Source: Holothuria scabra
Lineage: Eukaryota > Echinodermata > Holothuroidea > Aspidochirotida > Holothuriidae
Assembly: GCA_037179385.1 (NCBI GenBank)
Contig: CM074185.1
Location: 49,541,000-49,604,999, forward strand
Direction: 5' to 3'
Length of the DNA: 64,000 nt
The position numbers and the translations under genes are program-made. Of this stretch, positions 15,001-24,170 are shown piece by piece. The notes under the pieces are model-generated. The model was not told the origin of the DNA. It worked only from the letters and a program-made list of their open reading frames with translations, and searched no databases. Numbering within the stretch: the first letter of the stretch is position 1; each line of letters begins with the position of its first letter.

Positions 15001-16254
15001 ATGTGCTTCAAGTTTTAGATTTTCCAGGAGTGGTACAAATCACACTCCTCAGGAAATTAAAGAGTATGGTAAGTGTGCAGTTGTATTTAACTTTAATAGA
15101 TATATGTGAGACCACATCTTCATCTAGGTGTGCAAAAAGTCATGCTCCTCAAGTGAATTGAGGCAATTGACGGTGTGCAGTAACATTTGCATGCCTCAAA
15201 ATTCATGGCCTGCCTCAAAATTCATGGCCTGCCTCAAAATTCATGGCCTGCAACTTGTGTGTGTTTTACAACTACTCTATTGCATAATTTCCAAAATCGC
15301 ACTTGTCTCAAAAATGAACAAGAAATTTAGTGAATGTGATTAACGTGAAGACAGGAGTGACAAACATTAAATACTCTCGATAACTTTATACCCTATCACT
15401 TGTGTGCTTAAGCATCTTAGGGAGGTTATTCTGGCATTGGGGACAGGGGGGGGGGGTGGATTCTCAAAGCAAAGTGTTATTTTACATAAGTGCTAGACAA
15501 GTGAGAATTACCATTGCTTTGCTGCCATGTTGCATTCAACTTACACATATTCTTTGCGGAAAGATTTCACACTGGAAATTTTCTCACTGGAATTTTTTTT
15601 CTCATAAAATGCTGGAGACCATTGTTTGAGCTACACCTTTATGAGATGATATAAGCTCATGAAAATTTGAAGCTTGAAGCCTGAGTGAAACTATCACTTC
15701 TTCATGCACCATTGTACTCCAAAGTGGTGATTCACAGCACCAGCCATGACAGAGGAAGAGGGACAGGCTGTTCTCTTTTACAGTGTACTCCCCTAAATTA
15801 CAGAGAGAAGGGCTTCGACAATTTTTTGTCAGTGTGTTGTGGTGAGAGTGGTCATACAATAATACATACTGTACACAAAGGTGTTAGCAAACAACTCCAT
15901 TTCTGCAGACCGCTTTGTCAACTTTGTTTGCTTCAGTCCTAGAATTTAACACTGTTGCAGAATGTAACATACAAGTCGCAATGTGGGCTTGTTTTGGCAT
16001 AGATGTAATTTTTGATTTTTTTTCTTTCTCAGCTTGTTGGTGGCGACGATGAGGTACCGTGGGCAATAATAGGTGGAGTTATTGGTGGTGTCATCTTGCT
16101 TATACTGGTCATTCTCCTCATAATCCTGTTTCTCAACATTCGGAAGCAGAGAGCAACAGCAGGCACTTACAGTCCCAGTAGGCAGGAGATATCTGGCTCT
16201 CGTGTGGAAATGGACAATGTTTTAAAATTGCCACCACCAGAAAGACTCATTTAG
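2730..16254 (+). CDS. crb: Crumbs homologue, C-terminal part (gene span, 5 exons)
   Basis: Crumbs is an apical type I membrane protein that organises epithelial polarity with Pals1/Patj and Par6. The five exons (2730-3071, 9308-9544, 12512-12730, 14075-14334, 16033-16254) have AG/GT borders. Phases are 1-1-1-0 and give 425 continuous residues plus TAG. I count nine EGF-like domains, several with the calcium-binding DIDEC/DINEC start, then a helix and a 37-residue tail. The tail has both Crumbs hallmarks: a FERM-binding GTYSPSRQE and a terminal PDZ ligand ERLI. The tail is what separates this from Notch or fibropellin, which share the EGF repeats. No laminin G domain lies in the window; family members carry these further N-terminal, so the first exon seen (phase 1) continues a gene lying to the left. 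The introns hold only repeats. Identification is firm; the number of missing exons is unknown. Confidence 0.93.
6184..6230 (+). other. G-rich tract, possible G-quadruplex
   Basis: Several runs of three or more G in less than 50 bases, in a crb intron. C-rich stretches lie on either side (6005-6030, 6290-6320), and a GTTTCAACCAGGG / CCCCTGGTTTC pair at about 6160 and 6335 suggests a degraded foldback. Confidence 0.4.
7540..7722. mobile_element. MITE copy 1 with GACAAAAAT inverted ends
   Basis: The ends are inverted copies: GATCCTCGACAAAAAT at the left and ATTTTTGTCAAGGAT at the right. The core has GATCACCATCCCCCACT and CTGAAACTTCAACATTGAT. A second copy lies at 8893-9065 in the same crb intron. 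It carries no coding capacity. Confidence 0.7.
8893..9065. mobile_element. MITE copy 2 with GACAAAAAT inverted ends
   Basis: Same core as copy 1 in the same orientation, but the outer arms are exchanged: the arm TTGTACAGGCTTC is now on the left and GATTGTAGC on the right. Confidence 0.7.
9308..9544 (+). CDS. crb: crb exon: EGF-like domains (end of 3, 4, start of 5)
   Basis: The acceptor is TTTCCAG and the donor G|GTAAGT; phases are 1 and 1. It completes EGF 3 (GDLCQ), encodes EGF 4 with a longer central loop ([16 protein letters not shown]) and EGF 5 up to [12 protein letters not shown] 5 finishes in the next exon with EFCE. The spacing of six cysteines per domain is kept. Confidence 0.92.
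11107..11296 (-). mobile_element. SINE copy a (fragment)
   Basis: Shares with four other loci the string CTTTTTTCCAGTTGTGGCTC, then CACTGGCTTGTTTTCCCTAC, and GGCAGTAGGTTCCATTTTTA. GTTAGTTAGATGG lies at the family's 3'-tail side. The tRNA-like head is not recognisable here. Confidence 0.6.
12512..12730 (+). CDS. crb: crb exon: EGF-like domains (end of 5, 6, start of 7)
   Basis: The acceptor is TTCTGCAG and the donor G|GTAAGA; phases are 1 and 1. It encodes EFCE, a full EGF 6 ([13 protein letters not shown]...[12 protein letters not shown]), and a calcium-binding EGF 7 start ([16 protein letters not shown]). EGF 7 is compact and finishes as CNCNGTG / FEGFYC across the intron. An NYT sequon is present. 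Confidence 0.92.
13857..13943 (+). repeat. (TCTG)n microsatellite, interrupted
   Basis: Two blocks of TGTC repeats (about 13863-13883 and 13927-13943) in a crb intron. Confidence 0.85.
14075..14334 (+). CDS. crb: crb exon: EGF-like domains (end of 7, 8, 9)
   Basis: The acceptor is AATTCACAG and the donor AAG|GTAAAA; it enters in phase 1 and leaves in phase 0. It encodes the end of EGF 7, a calcium-binding EGF 8 ([17 protein letters not shown]) and EGF 9 ([14 protein letters not shown]...CEK). The change to phase 0 marks the end of the EGF-repeat part and the start of the membrane/tail exon. Confidence 0.92.
15192..15248 (+). repeat. 19-bp tandem repeat, three copies
   Basis: The unit TGCCTCAAAATTCATGGCC is repeated three times without change in the last crb intron. 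Confidence 0.85.
16033..16254 (+). CDS. crb: crb last exon: membrane helix, FERM motif and ERLI PDZ ligand
   Basis: The acceptor is TTTCTTTCTCAG, phase 0; the reading ends at TAG 16252-16254. After a short acidic juxtamembrane stretch (GGDDEVPW) comes a strongly hydrophobic helix that opens with a glycine-rich face ([10 protein letters not shown]). Then follow a basic stop-transfer (NIRKQR), the FERM-binding GTYSPSRQE, a conserved RVEMDNVLK segment, and PPPERLI at the C-terminus. In Crumbs proteins these two motifs bind Moesin/Yurt-type FERM proteins and the Pals1/Par6 PDZ domains. The tail is 37 residues, as usual for the family. Confidence 0.95.
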   Translation, partial: LVGGDDEVPWAIIGGVIGGVILLILVILLIILFLNIRKQRATAGTYSPSRQEISGSRVEMDNVLKLPPPERLI

Positions 16255-17017
16255 TTCCCCAAAAACATAATTATAATTTTGCAGTATTCCTTACTTCCAA
16301 AAATTGCAGAAAAAGAAAGTCATCGCACAACCACAACTCAGCAGGCCACAACTTTGTTGGAAGGCAGAGAGGAAAAGGATGACATGAGACTACGCTTCAG
16401 AGGAAATATGTAGCCCTTCTGCAAAGGTAGATGATGGGAAATCGTAACAGAGACATGTAGAAATGTGACCTGTAGAACCCTCATGCAGAGAGAGGAAGAA
16501 AAAAGTTCTGTCAGAGGTGTTGTTAATCTCTCTGTAAATTGTAGTGCATTGACAGAGCAAAGACAAGGAATGAAGACTTTTTATGCAGGGCTCTAAAAAT
16601 GCGTACTACATATTTTATTTGCTTGGGATTAACAAGCTGGTGCTAATGAAAGTGTAAACTTTTAAGATGGCCAAACATTCTTGTCAACTATTTTATCTTT
16701 GTACTAAATGTTGCCACAAGATGATGAGTGTGATTCACAAATTAGACATGCTTATGATTGTGTGTGAATCAAGTCCTGTCCAGTGTTGTTTCATTTTACT
16801 TGTAGTCCTTTGCTGTTGGAAACTAGGTGGAAATTTCATTCCAAGTGCAGATTTATGATGCAAGTAACTGGTGGCGGAATCATGTCCACATACTCATCAC
16901 TCTTTGTTGGCGGGTGCACTAAGGTATGCTCACAAATTTTGAGAGATTGAAGCTTTTGTAACTTTGTGTGTACGGTACAAGCACTACTTTGTGCATTTTT
17001 AAAATGCATTTTTTCTT

Positions 17018-17060
17018 GGGGGGGGGGAGCTTGGGAGAGGTTCGGGGGAGGTTGGGGGGT
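17018..17060 (+). promoter_or_regulatory. G-rich tract in crb 3' UTR, possible RNA G-quadruplex
   Basis: A run of about ten G, then GGG, GGGGG and GGGGGG tracts within 43 bases on the crb sense strand. Folding is inferred. Confidence 0.4.
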
Positions 17061-18463
17061 ATTCTTTTCCAAGACAAGAAAGTAAAGTTTTTGGGTAAAT
17101 TGAGTACTAACAGCATTCAGATTAAACAAAGTTACGAATTGAACAAGTCCATCTCAGAATTTGGTTTGTCAAATTTCGTCATGTTGGCTACTGTGTTTGA
17201 AGTAGATTCAGTTTGTTCAGAAAATATTGGCAATTGTTGTATGTGTCAGACTGAAGTGTGGAAGAAGTTCTATGCACATGATTGGTGGTTGCTATGCTTT
17301 GTAACATCTCACAATCTCATATCCATGCAATTAATGTGCAATTTGTGAGACTTTTTTAAGTCTCCTTGTAAAAAAAATGTGCTGTAGATTTCTTTTGAAA
17401 ATTTGCTTCCAAGTTTTATTTGGGGTTGATCTTACTGATTTTGAGGAGGTGAAAAGGGAGTGGGGATGTAAATGTCTGTAATCACTGGTAAGAGATGGCA
17501 ATTTTTATGAGTTTTATTTATGATGTCACTTTTTAGATGAAATTTCTGGTGTCAGTCTATCAGTATATTTGTTTTTTCCAGGTTGGTGTATGCATCTCTC
17601 TTCATGCAGAAGCATTTTTTCAGTACATGATTTCCATGGAGAAAATTAATTGTTTCACAAAATGTTTAAATATGAGCAAACCTAAAAACATAGCTTGTTT
17701 ACAACATAGGACAATCCTGCAATCAACACCCAATATTGTATGCAAACTTTTTCTTACATTTTATGTTATTTTTATTAGAATTTTACTAATCTATAATTTT
17801 CATTTGGTCTGTAAGCTTTGGTTTGTATCTTCATCAGCATTCAGTAGTTAGAATAAATGTATTCCAGACATTCAATTCCATACACACATGAGCTACTCCA
17901 GATGTCGCCTCAAGCAGTAGAGTGGTGATAAGGTCACAGGGTTTTGTACAACATTATGCTATTTCAATCATCTTTTCATCAATCAACATCCATGATATTA
18001 TTGTAAGGTGACTATTGTTCTTCATATAAATAAAATATTTTGGTTTTTGAAGTCTTCATCCCCAAAGTGACCAAATTAGTGCCTTAAATGGTAATGAAAT
18101 TGTTACTAATTTTGCCAAATTTGCCTCAAAAAGTTGAAAGTAGCTGGCTTGTTTGCATATACCATCATACTGATTTGCAATGTGCCTTTTAATTTTTGTG
18201 GTCAGTGCTTGTGGATTTAATTGAAACAAACTTTTATTAGTTATTTATCTAACTGTAAAGTTGGACACAGGAAATATGTAAGTGGCTTGGCAATAACAGC
18301 CAGTTCGATAAATGACTCTGCCCGATGACAGAAATAAAGAAGACTTCTTTTAAATTGGCAAAGTAAATGCTATACTGGAAAAAAGAGTAACAGAGTCACG
18401 ATATTGTACATAGCTTAGAAATTGTTGTTGCCTTTGTTTCTTTCTTTTTCCTTTCTTTGTTTT

Positions 18464-18535
18464 GGGTGGGCATGGGGGAGTGGGTGTGGGTGGGGTTGGG
18501 GAACTTCCTCTTTTTTTCTTGGGGGGGGGGGGGGG
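18464..18535 (+). promoter_or_regulatory. second G-rich tract in crb 3' UTR
   Basis: GGGTGGG, GGGGGAGTGGG and TGGGTGGGG tracts followed by TTTTTTTCTT and 15 G. The T-run/G-run junction resembles that at 17010. Confidence 0.4.
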
Positions 18536-19341
18536 AACTTGCTTTTATTGAAGAAGAGGAAAAATATTCAAAATCAGAATATTAAGAGAAGCAGAGGTTT
18601 ATTTAAACCAGTATATACAGAACACAGAATCTGGGCAATGTGCTTGGGATACAATGGTATAACCATTGTTTTAATATCTATCGGGTGTCATTTGCCAAAT
18701 GTGCAGATAGCTAGTCTATCATGCTCTATTTGTTATTATGTAACACACTTACCTGTCAGAGGAGCATGCCAATGCTTACATCTAAAATTACTGTTTGGGA
18801 ATCCGTCCTATAATTAAAAAAACTTCAAACAATGACCAATTAAGCATTTATCCTAGCCTTTTCCAAGAACCTTTTAAGATTACGTGGCTTTTAATCAGAT
18901 GTATTCATAACTTTCAATTGCCTGCCTAAAGAGCAAAAGTATATTACATACTCTGCAAAGATTCTGTACAAATCTTTGAAATAACTTTTTTATGCTTCAT
19001 TAAGTTTGTGACAAACTTAGGGTGTACTTCATTGCATTTGTATTCAGTCTTTTCCTCCCTGTAGCATATATTTCTTAAGTATATGCAGCACTGTCTGTTT
19101 AAAAGTATCATTTATGTCTTAAGATACATCCCTTCGTACTTTTAAAGAAATTATACTTGGTTAGTCTTTGATATTATCTGCCATAGCCCCCCAAATCAGG
19201 TTTTTGTTGTAAAAGTAATTATTCCTTCCTTAATCATTGATTTTATCATAACTAAGAAACTCTCACATTTTGTACTGGTACCCCCATTCAGTGAAAGGTC
19301 AATTATATTGTAAGAGGTTCATATGTTTGTTAAAGGACTTG

Positions 19342-19580
19342 CAGTTAGTTAGATGATGTTTCTAGGCTCAGTTTCTAAGCAATTGTTTTAAGTCTGACAG
19401 ACCACAGACTTTTTTCCAGTTGTATCACTGGCTTAATTCCTTTTGCTTTTGCTGAGCACCTAGCACAATGGCAGTCGGTTCTATTTTTCAAGTCTTAGGT
19501 TTGACCCAGCCAAGTGTGGAACTCCAGACCTCCCACTGCAAGTTGAATGTTATTCCCACTTGTCCATGCAGTCTTCTAAC
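19342..19580 (-). mobile_element. SINE copy b with tRNA-like head
   Basis: Same family as 11107. On the - strand the head near 19580-19515 reads like a tRNA: an A-box-type region and GGTCTGGAGTTCC in the B-box position. The family core and GTTAGTTAGATGATG tail follow. Confidence 0.65.
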
Positions 19581-20560
19581 CTCTTGTCAATGCTGTCAGT
19601 CCAGGGCTTGTGAGGCAGTTAATCTTTGAATGGAAATATGGTATTATAAATGTGTTGACATAAAATAAATAGATATCCTTTATCATTGTGACCAACAAAC
19701 ATTCTTGAACAACTATTCATGGAATTTTATTCTCTAAGAACTATTATTCCAAAGGAAAAAAACGTTTCCTCACTGTCATATTTTGGATCACTGTAGACGT
19801 CATCTGTATCTATAAATTTTGGTCTTAGTATGAAAATTTTCAGTAAAACAAACTCACTATTCCAGTTTAATTCTGTATCAACTTTGACACAAGTTCTCTT
19901 AATAAGAAAATGTAAATTTGCATCATTAATTAAGCTGAAACAGCAAATATTTCACAAGCAAATTTAATGTAACAAATTACAAACATTTCCAATTGTGCAT
20001 TTGATGAACTGTAAATAGAAACAAAACTAACCGACTACTTCTGTTCCAGCCATTTTCATCCTGGGCAACAAATATTTTCGTTAATGTGACTTCATATGTA
20101 TATATTAGATTCATATATTGTATTTAAAATATTTTTATAGCTTGTTCACTGCTTAGTGTAAGCTGCACACAAATTTAAATTTTTTTTTTTATGATATAGT
20201 TTGATGTTTACGTTTATATCGCTTTAAAAATTGTATTCATCCCCACCTTTAGCTAATTGTTTCATACCTAAACCGTCATCTACACTTTGCTTTCTGTATT
20301 CTGCACATAAAACTTAAAAAAGTGTATTGCTGCTATTATTATGTATTCATATTTTGTTTTTTAAATGTTGTAAGGAATTCTATGGTACATAGTTCACATT
20401 CCATCCTTCTTAGATGTTTTCATTTTAATCTTTACAATAACCAAATTTGATTCATTTTTTCCTGGGTTGTTATTAAAGGTTATGTATCAAATGTACTGTG
20501 AGACAGTACTATAGTGTTAATTTTAATGTAATGCTGTAAATAACATTGAGTGATCTGCAT

Positions 20561-20566
20561 AATAAA
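20561..20566 (+). terminator. candidate crb polyadenylation signal AATAAA
   Basis: The hexamer AATAAA follows an A/T-rich stretch and precedes GTTTAAAAAAAGTC. It is the last good signal before the SINE/foldback boundary region and is the likeliest distal crb 3' end. It is inferred from sequence only. Confidence 0.45.
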
Positions 20567-20631
20567 GTTTAAAAAAAGTCATTGGTTATGTTCCTGCTGT
20601 ATAACAATGATGTCTTGCTGAACTGTGATGG

Positions 20632-20692
20632 CTAGGGCTGACGAGTTGGCAACATACAAATTCAAGAGTTGCTGGTTCAAACCGTGCCCGTT
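20632..20692 (+). mobile_element. tRNA-derived SINE head, different family
   Basis: CTGACGAGTTGGCAAC (A-box-like) and GCTGGTTCAAACCGTGCCC (B box GGTTCAAACC), about 35 bases apart. There is no full cloverleaf, so it is a SINE head or tRNA relic rather than a tRNA gene. Confidence 0.5.
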
Positions 20693-20699
20693 TTAGTAC

Positions 20700-23250
20700 A
20701 TTATGTCTCAAGTTTCCTGATCTACAAAGTGGTTGAAAAAGCACCTGTTAGAAAAGTGTATAATTGTAACTTAATATTTCTTCTTGTACAGGCTGATTCT
20801 CTTTCAAAATCATTCAAAATTGTATGTACCATGTATTTTCCAAATCAATTCCATTATTAGCATTTATCACATTTCTTTGAAGTATGTCTAGAAGGGTTTT
20901 TCATCAAAAGAAATATTCTCAGGTTGATAGTTGATAGAGGCTGCACTGCTATAAGGTCATTTTGAATGTTGGGCAGAATTAAAAGTGATAGAAAAATAAG
21001 GAAAAAGAAAAAATATGTGCAGCGTCACATAGTTAGTCAGAATTTAAAGGTACACTGTAATTTAAGCTAATGCACAGTGACAAAGAATATTTAAAAACAG
21101 GACTACATCTTCAAAGTTAGATCTAAATAAGTATTCCTTTTCAATTTTTAAGGGCTTACAACAGGATCCCAACTTGTAGTGAAAGTTTGTCATTGAATTA
21201 CAAGTTTGTACCAGAAAGTATGGCATATCCATGCTTCAATGTATTTTTTTTTTGTAATGGCTTACACTAGCAGGAGAAAAATGTAATGGATGGTTTTATT
21301 TGGAGCATTTCTTTTAATTTTCTCAAAAAAGAATGAAAGTATGCTGTGATTATAATGATGATGAATGTCAAAGATGTGTACTAATCTTGATCAGCATTTA
21401 TTGTGCCAATAGTAGACCATTTAAGTTAGGTAGATAAGAAAACAGCAACATGTTATGATGTATACAGCATCTTTTGAACGACTTGTTTTGTCATATCCAT
21501 ACTTTTTCTTCCTCTTTTAGAGAAAAATGTGAGAAGTTCATTTGTGTTGTCCTTTCCTGAAGTGACCAGTCATTGTAGTATGGACTTTTGCAAACTTTAA
21601 AATATGAAGAAAGATGATCACATCATTTTTGTATTCACCAAATTTTGGTAAAACATTTGAAATATATTGGTAGAAACAAAAACAAACATTTTATATTTTT
21701 CTTTATTTGTGGTTCATTATTATGGAAAATGCATGTAGAGGTGTCAAGAGCAGTTCCCCTAAACTTATTTTTAAAGGATTAGCTCAATATCCTAATTTCC
21801 CTCTTATTTCTCTACAAACTACCAATCATCATATGTTATAACTTCAATATTGCATATTCAATGTAAAATAAGCAGTTCCTTCTAGTAAATTTCACATTTG
21901 AAGAGAATACCAGTTGTCCGATGGGTCTCAACAGCCAATCATGAGATAAGACAGTCTACTGCACTTTTTCACCTTGGGGTGATTGCTCTTGCCCTTAAAG
22001 GTCATTCTTTTCAAAGCCCACTAGCCTTAATCCTAAAGCCACAATAAGGGGGCCATGGTGGAATTCCTTTATAGGCATAGGAGATCTTTAATAAAGGCAT
22101 CGCCATTCCTTGAATTTTGTAATCCTTAGCAGGGTCTAAAATTAGCACTTGCTAATTGCTGGCCATTTGTGGCAGAAACTTTAACATCTGTGGGCAAGTA
22201 AAAAACTTCTCTGGATATCCAGGTGGTGATTTTAAGGATCTTACTAGGGCTATCCACAGTAACAAGTTATCTTTTTACAGTGTAATTGTACAATCAAACC
22301 TTATCCTTAAAAAATTGATCCCTTTTCAGGCACAAATATAAACCATCTGTTACTATTCAAGGTCTTTTATTTCTTGAATTTGTTTTGATATGTCTAAATT
22401 CATATTTTTTTCCAGTACCTTTATGATATTTCAGGATATAAATACTGCACATTCAAGGTAAAGCAAGTAGCACTTACTCCTGCTGACTGCTGAATTTCAC
22501 ATTTTGGGAGGAAAATTATGGTAGCAAGATTGGTTACTGCATTCTCCCACCAACAAACATTAAAAATTTAAGGCTGATGGACCTGAGCAGTTTCTCACCA
22601 TGACCTGCATGGGTCCTTAAAGGGCCAAACCTCTCACCCCAAACTACAGTTTTGGTACGGGGGTACCGAAATTCTCAATTGGCTCAGCTCTTTGATTGAC
22701 AGCTAGTTTAAACTGCTGAGTACCAAAGCTTACATTAAATAGCACGAACGGTACTGAGAGTGTTTTGATTATTTAAATTGAGTTTATCTGTACTCACCTT
22801 GAAGCAATAGACTGAGATTTTATCTGGATGAGGATGAATTTCAGACAATTGTGGGAGGGGCTTAAGTAAGAAGGTTAGGAGAATTGGTACTGTGTGAGGT
22901 GAGAGAACTGGGCCTTTATAAACAAAGTCCTTGAATAAAACCGATAAGAAGTGCATGCAAAAATGCCCAGGCAAATTGCACAAGTGTGTTTGTTGTTATG
23001 ATATGAATGGCTGGTAAAAATGCATGTGCTCTCCTGGTTTGGTTGCTACCTTTTCTCCATATCTTTTTATTGTGTTCAAGAATAAATGGTCAGTGTTTAA
23101 CCAATCAGAATGCTAGATTTTAAATAACCAGTGCTTGGAGGTGTTAATATTAACAATTATCATGCAAGTGGTAACATGTAGAATGTCACAATGAGATTAA
23201 AATGCCCACCAGCCTACAATCCCCAGCAGTCCTGCACAGCTCAGGCAATA
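20700..23250. other. intergenic, no gene found
   Basis: Lies between the likely 3' ends of crb and RABL6. A/T-rich, with no coding frame or nameable repeat except a short GGTACGGGGGTACC palindrome near 22655. Confidence 0.55.
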
Positions 23251-23263
23251 AAGTTGTCTTAAT

Positions 23264-23416
23264 GATGGTCAGTAAGTTGCACATTTTGTGGTTTAAGTCC
23301 AGAGGTTCCAGCCATGTAAGTACTACCTGCTAGGTAGTACTTCCATGCTCCAGCCAGGTGTGTCATCATTACAACTGGCTGGACTGAAACCACAGAATAC
23401 GCAATTACTGACCATC
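23264..23416. repeat. inverted repeat with nested perfect hairpin
   Basis: Outer arms GATGGTCAGTAAGTTGC / GCAATTACTGACCATC and TTTTGTGGTTTAAGTCCAG / CTGGACTGAAACCACAGAA pair. At 23318-23342 is a perfect 11-bp hairpin, AAGTACTACCT-GCT-AGGTAGTACTT. It is probably a foldback MITE. Confidence 0.65.
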
Positions 23417-23469
23417 ACTAAGCCAACTTTCCTGAGCTTTGCCAGACTACCAAGATTTTAGGGTTATGA

Positions 23470-23660
23470 GCCTTTTTATAGCATGACCATAAGAAACGTT
23501 GGCTTCTTTTCTCTACTTCATTGCTTATGCTGAGCACAAAGGCAATGGCAGAAGGTTCCATTTTTAAAGACGCCCGTCTGACTTAGGCCAGGATGGCCGA
23601 ACTCCAGACCTTCCGACTGCCAGTTGGATGCTCTAACCATTTGACCACACAGTTGGCCTT
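23470..23660 (-). mobile_element. SINE copy c, best tRNA-like head
   Basis: On the - strand, 23658-23588 reads TGGTTAGAGCATCCAACTGG (A-box region) and GGTCTGGAGTTCG (B-box position), flanked by pairing GGCCAACTG and CATCCTGGCC ends. The family body follows (GGAACCTTCTGCCATTGCC). Confidence 0.7.
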
Positions 23661-23875
23661 AACTTGTAAATTGTGGTGGCACTCCACTAGCATGAGAGTT
23701 TCACTTCTGGGAAAGAAAAAATAACTGAAACCACAGGACTTTGCTGAGGGATAATTGAAGAGTGCCCCCAACTTAATTTGGTTGAGTGGGTTGACAATTT
23801 TGTTTCCTAATGTAAAAAGAACTTACCACAAAAGATAAAAAATGCTCCAACAGAGCATAGCTTCTTCAAGTCCCC

Positions 23876-24083
23876 ATCAGTCAGCAGATTACTGCTCTAC
23901 CCAGTGAGCTCCTTCTGAATATTCTAAGCAGCTCAGTTATCAAAAGCAGTTCACTGGGCAAGGTAATGAGTCTCTACCCAGCATGGCTGCCCCATTAACT
24001 TGCCCAGTGGACTGCCTTTGGTCACTGGGCTGTTCAGAATATTCAGTAGGAGCACACTGGGTAGAGTAGTAATCTACCGACTG
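23876..24083. mobile_element. foldback element of about 208 bp
   Basis: Arms of about 90 bases pair with few mismatches: GATTACTGCTCTACCCAGTG at the left and CACTGGGTAGAGTAGTAATC at the right, CTGAATATTCT and AGAATATTCAG, then CACTGGGCAAG and CTTGCCCAGTG. The loop is around 23970-23990. No coding capacity. Confidence 0.75.
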
Positions 24084-24164
24084 CAGAGTACTAGAAAAAG
24101 TTATGCCCCCTAACTGTATCAAGTCAAATTACACAAAATGACGCTGTCATTTTCATGTTTTCCT

Positions 24165-24170
24165 TTTATT
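24165..24170 (-). terminator. candidate RABL6 distal polyadenylation signal
   Basis: TTTATT on + is AATAAA on -, placed where the A/T strand bias switches sign, about 80 bases before the foldback repeat at 23876-24083. It is inferred from sequence only. Confidence 0.35.

Larger units (their letters stand above)
16255..20585 (+). other. crb: probable 3' UTR of crb
   Basis: After the crb stop codon about 4.3 kb shows no convincing coding frame, is T-rich on the crb sense strand, and runs to a good polyadenylation signal at 20561. Earlier AATAAA hexamers near 17853 and 18030 could give shorter forms. The stretch includes two G-rich tracts (17018-17060, 18464-18535) and a SINE copy (19342-19580). 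The extent is inferred; transcript data would settle it. Confidence 0.5.
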
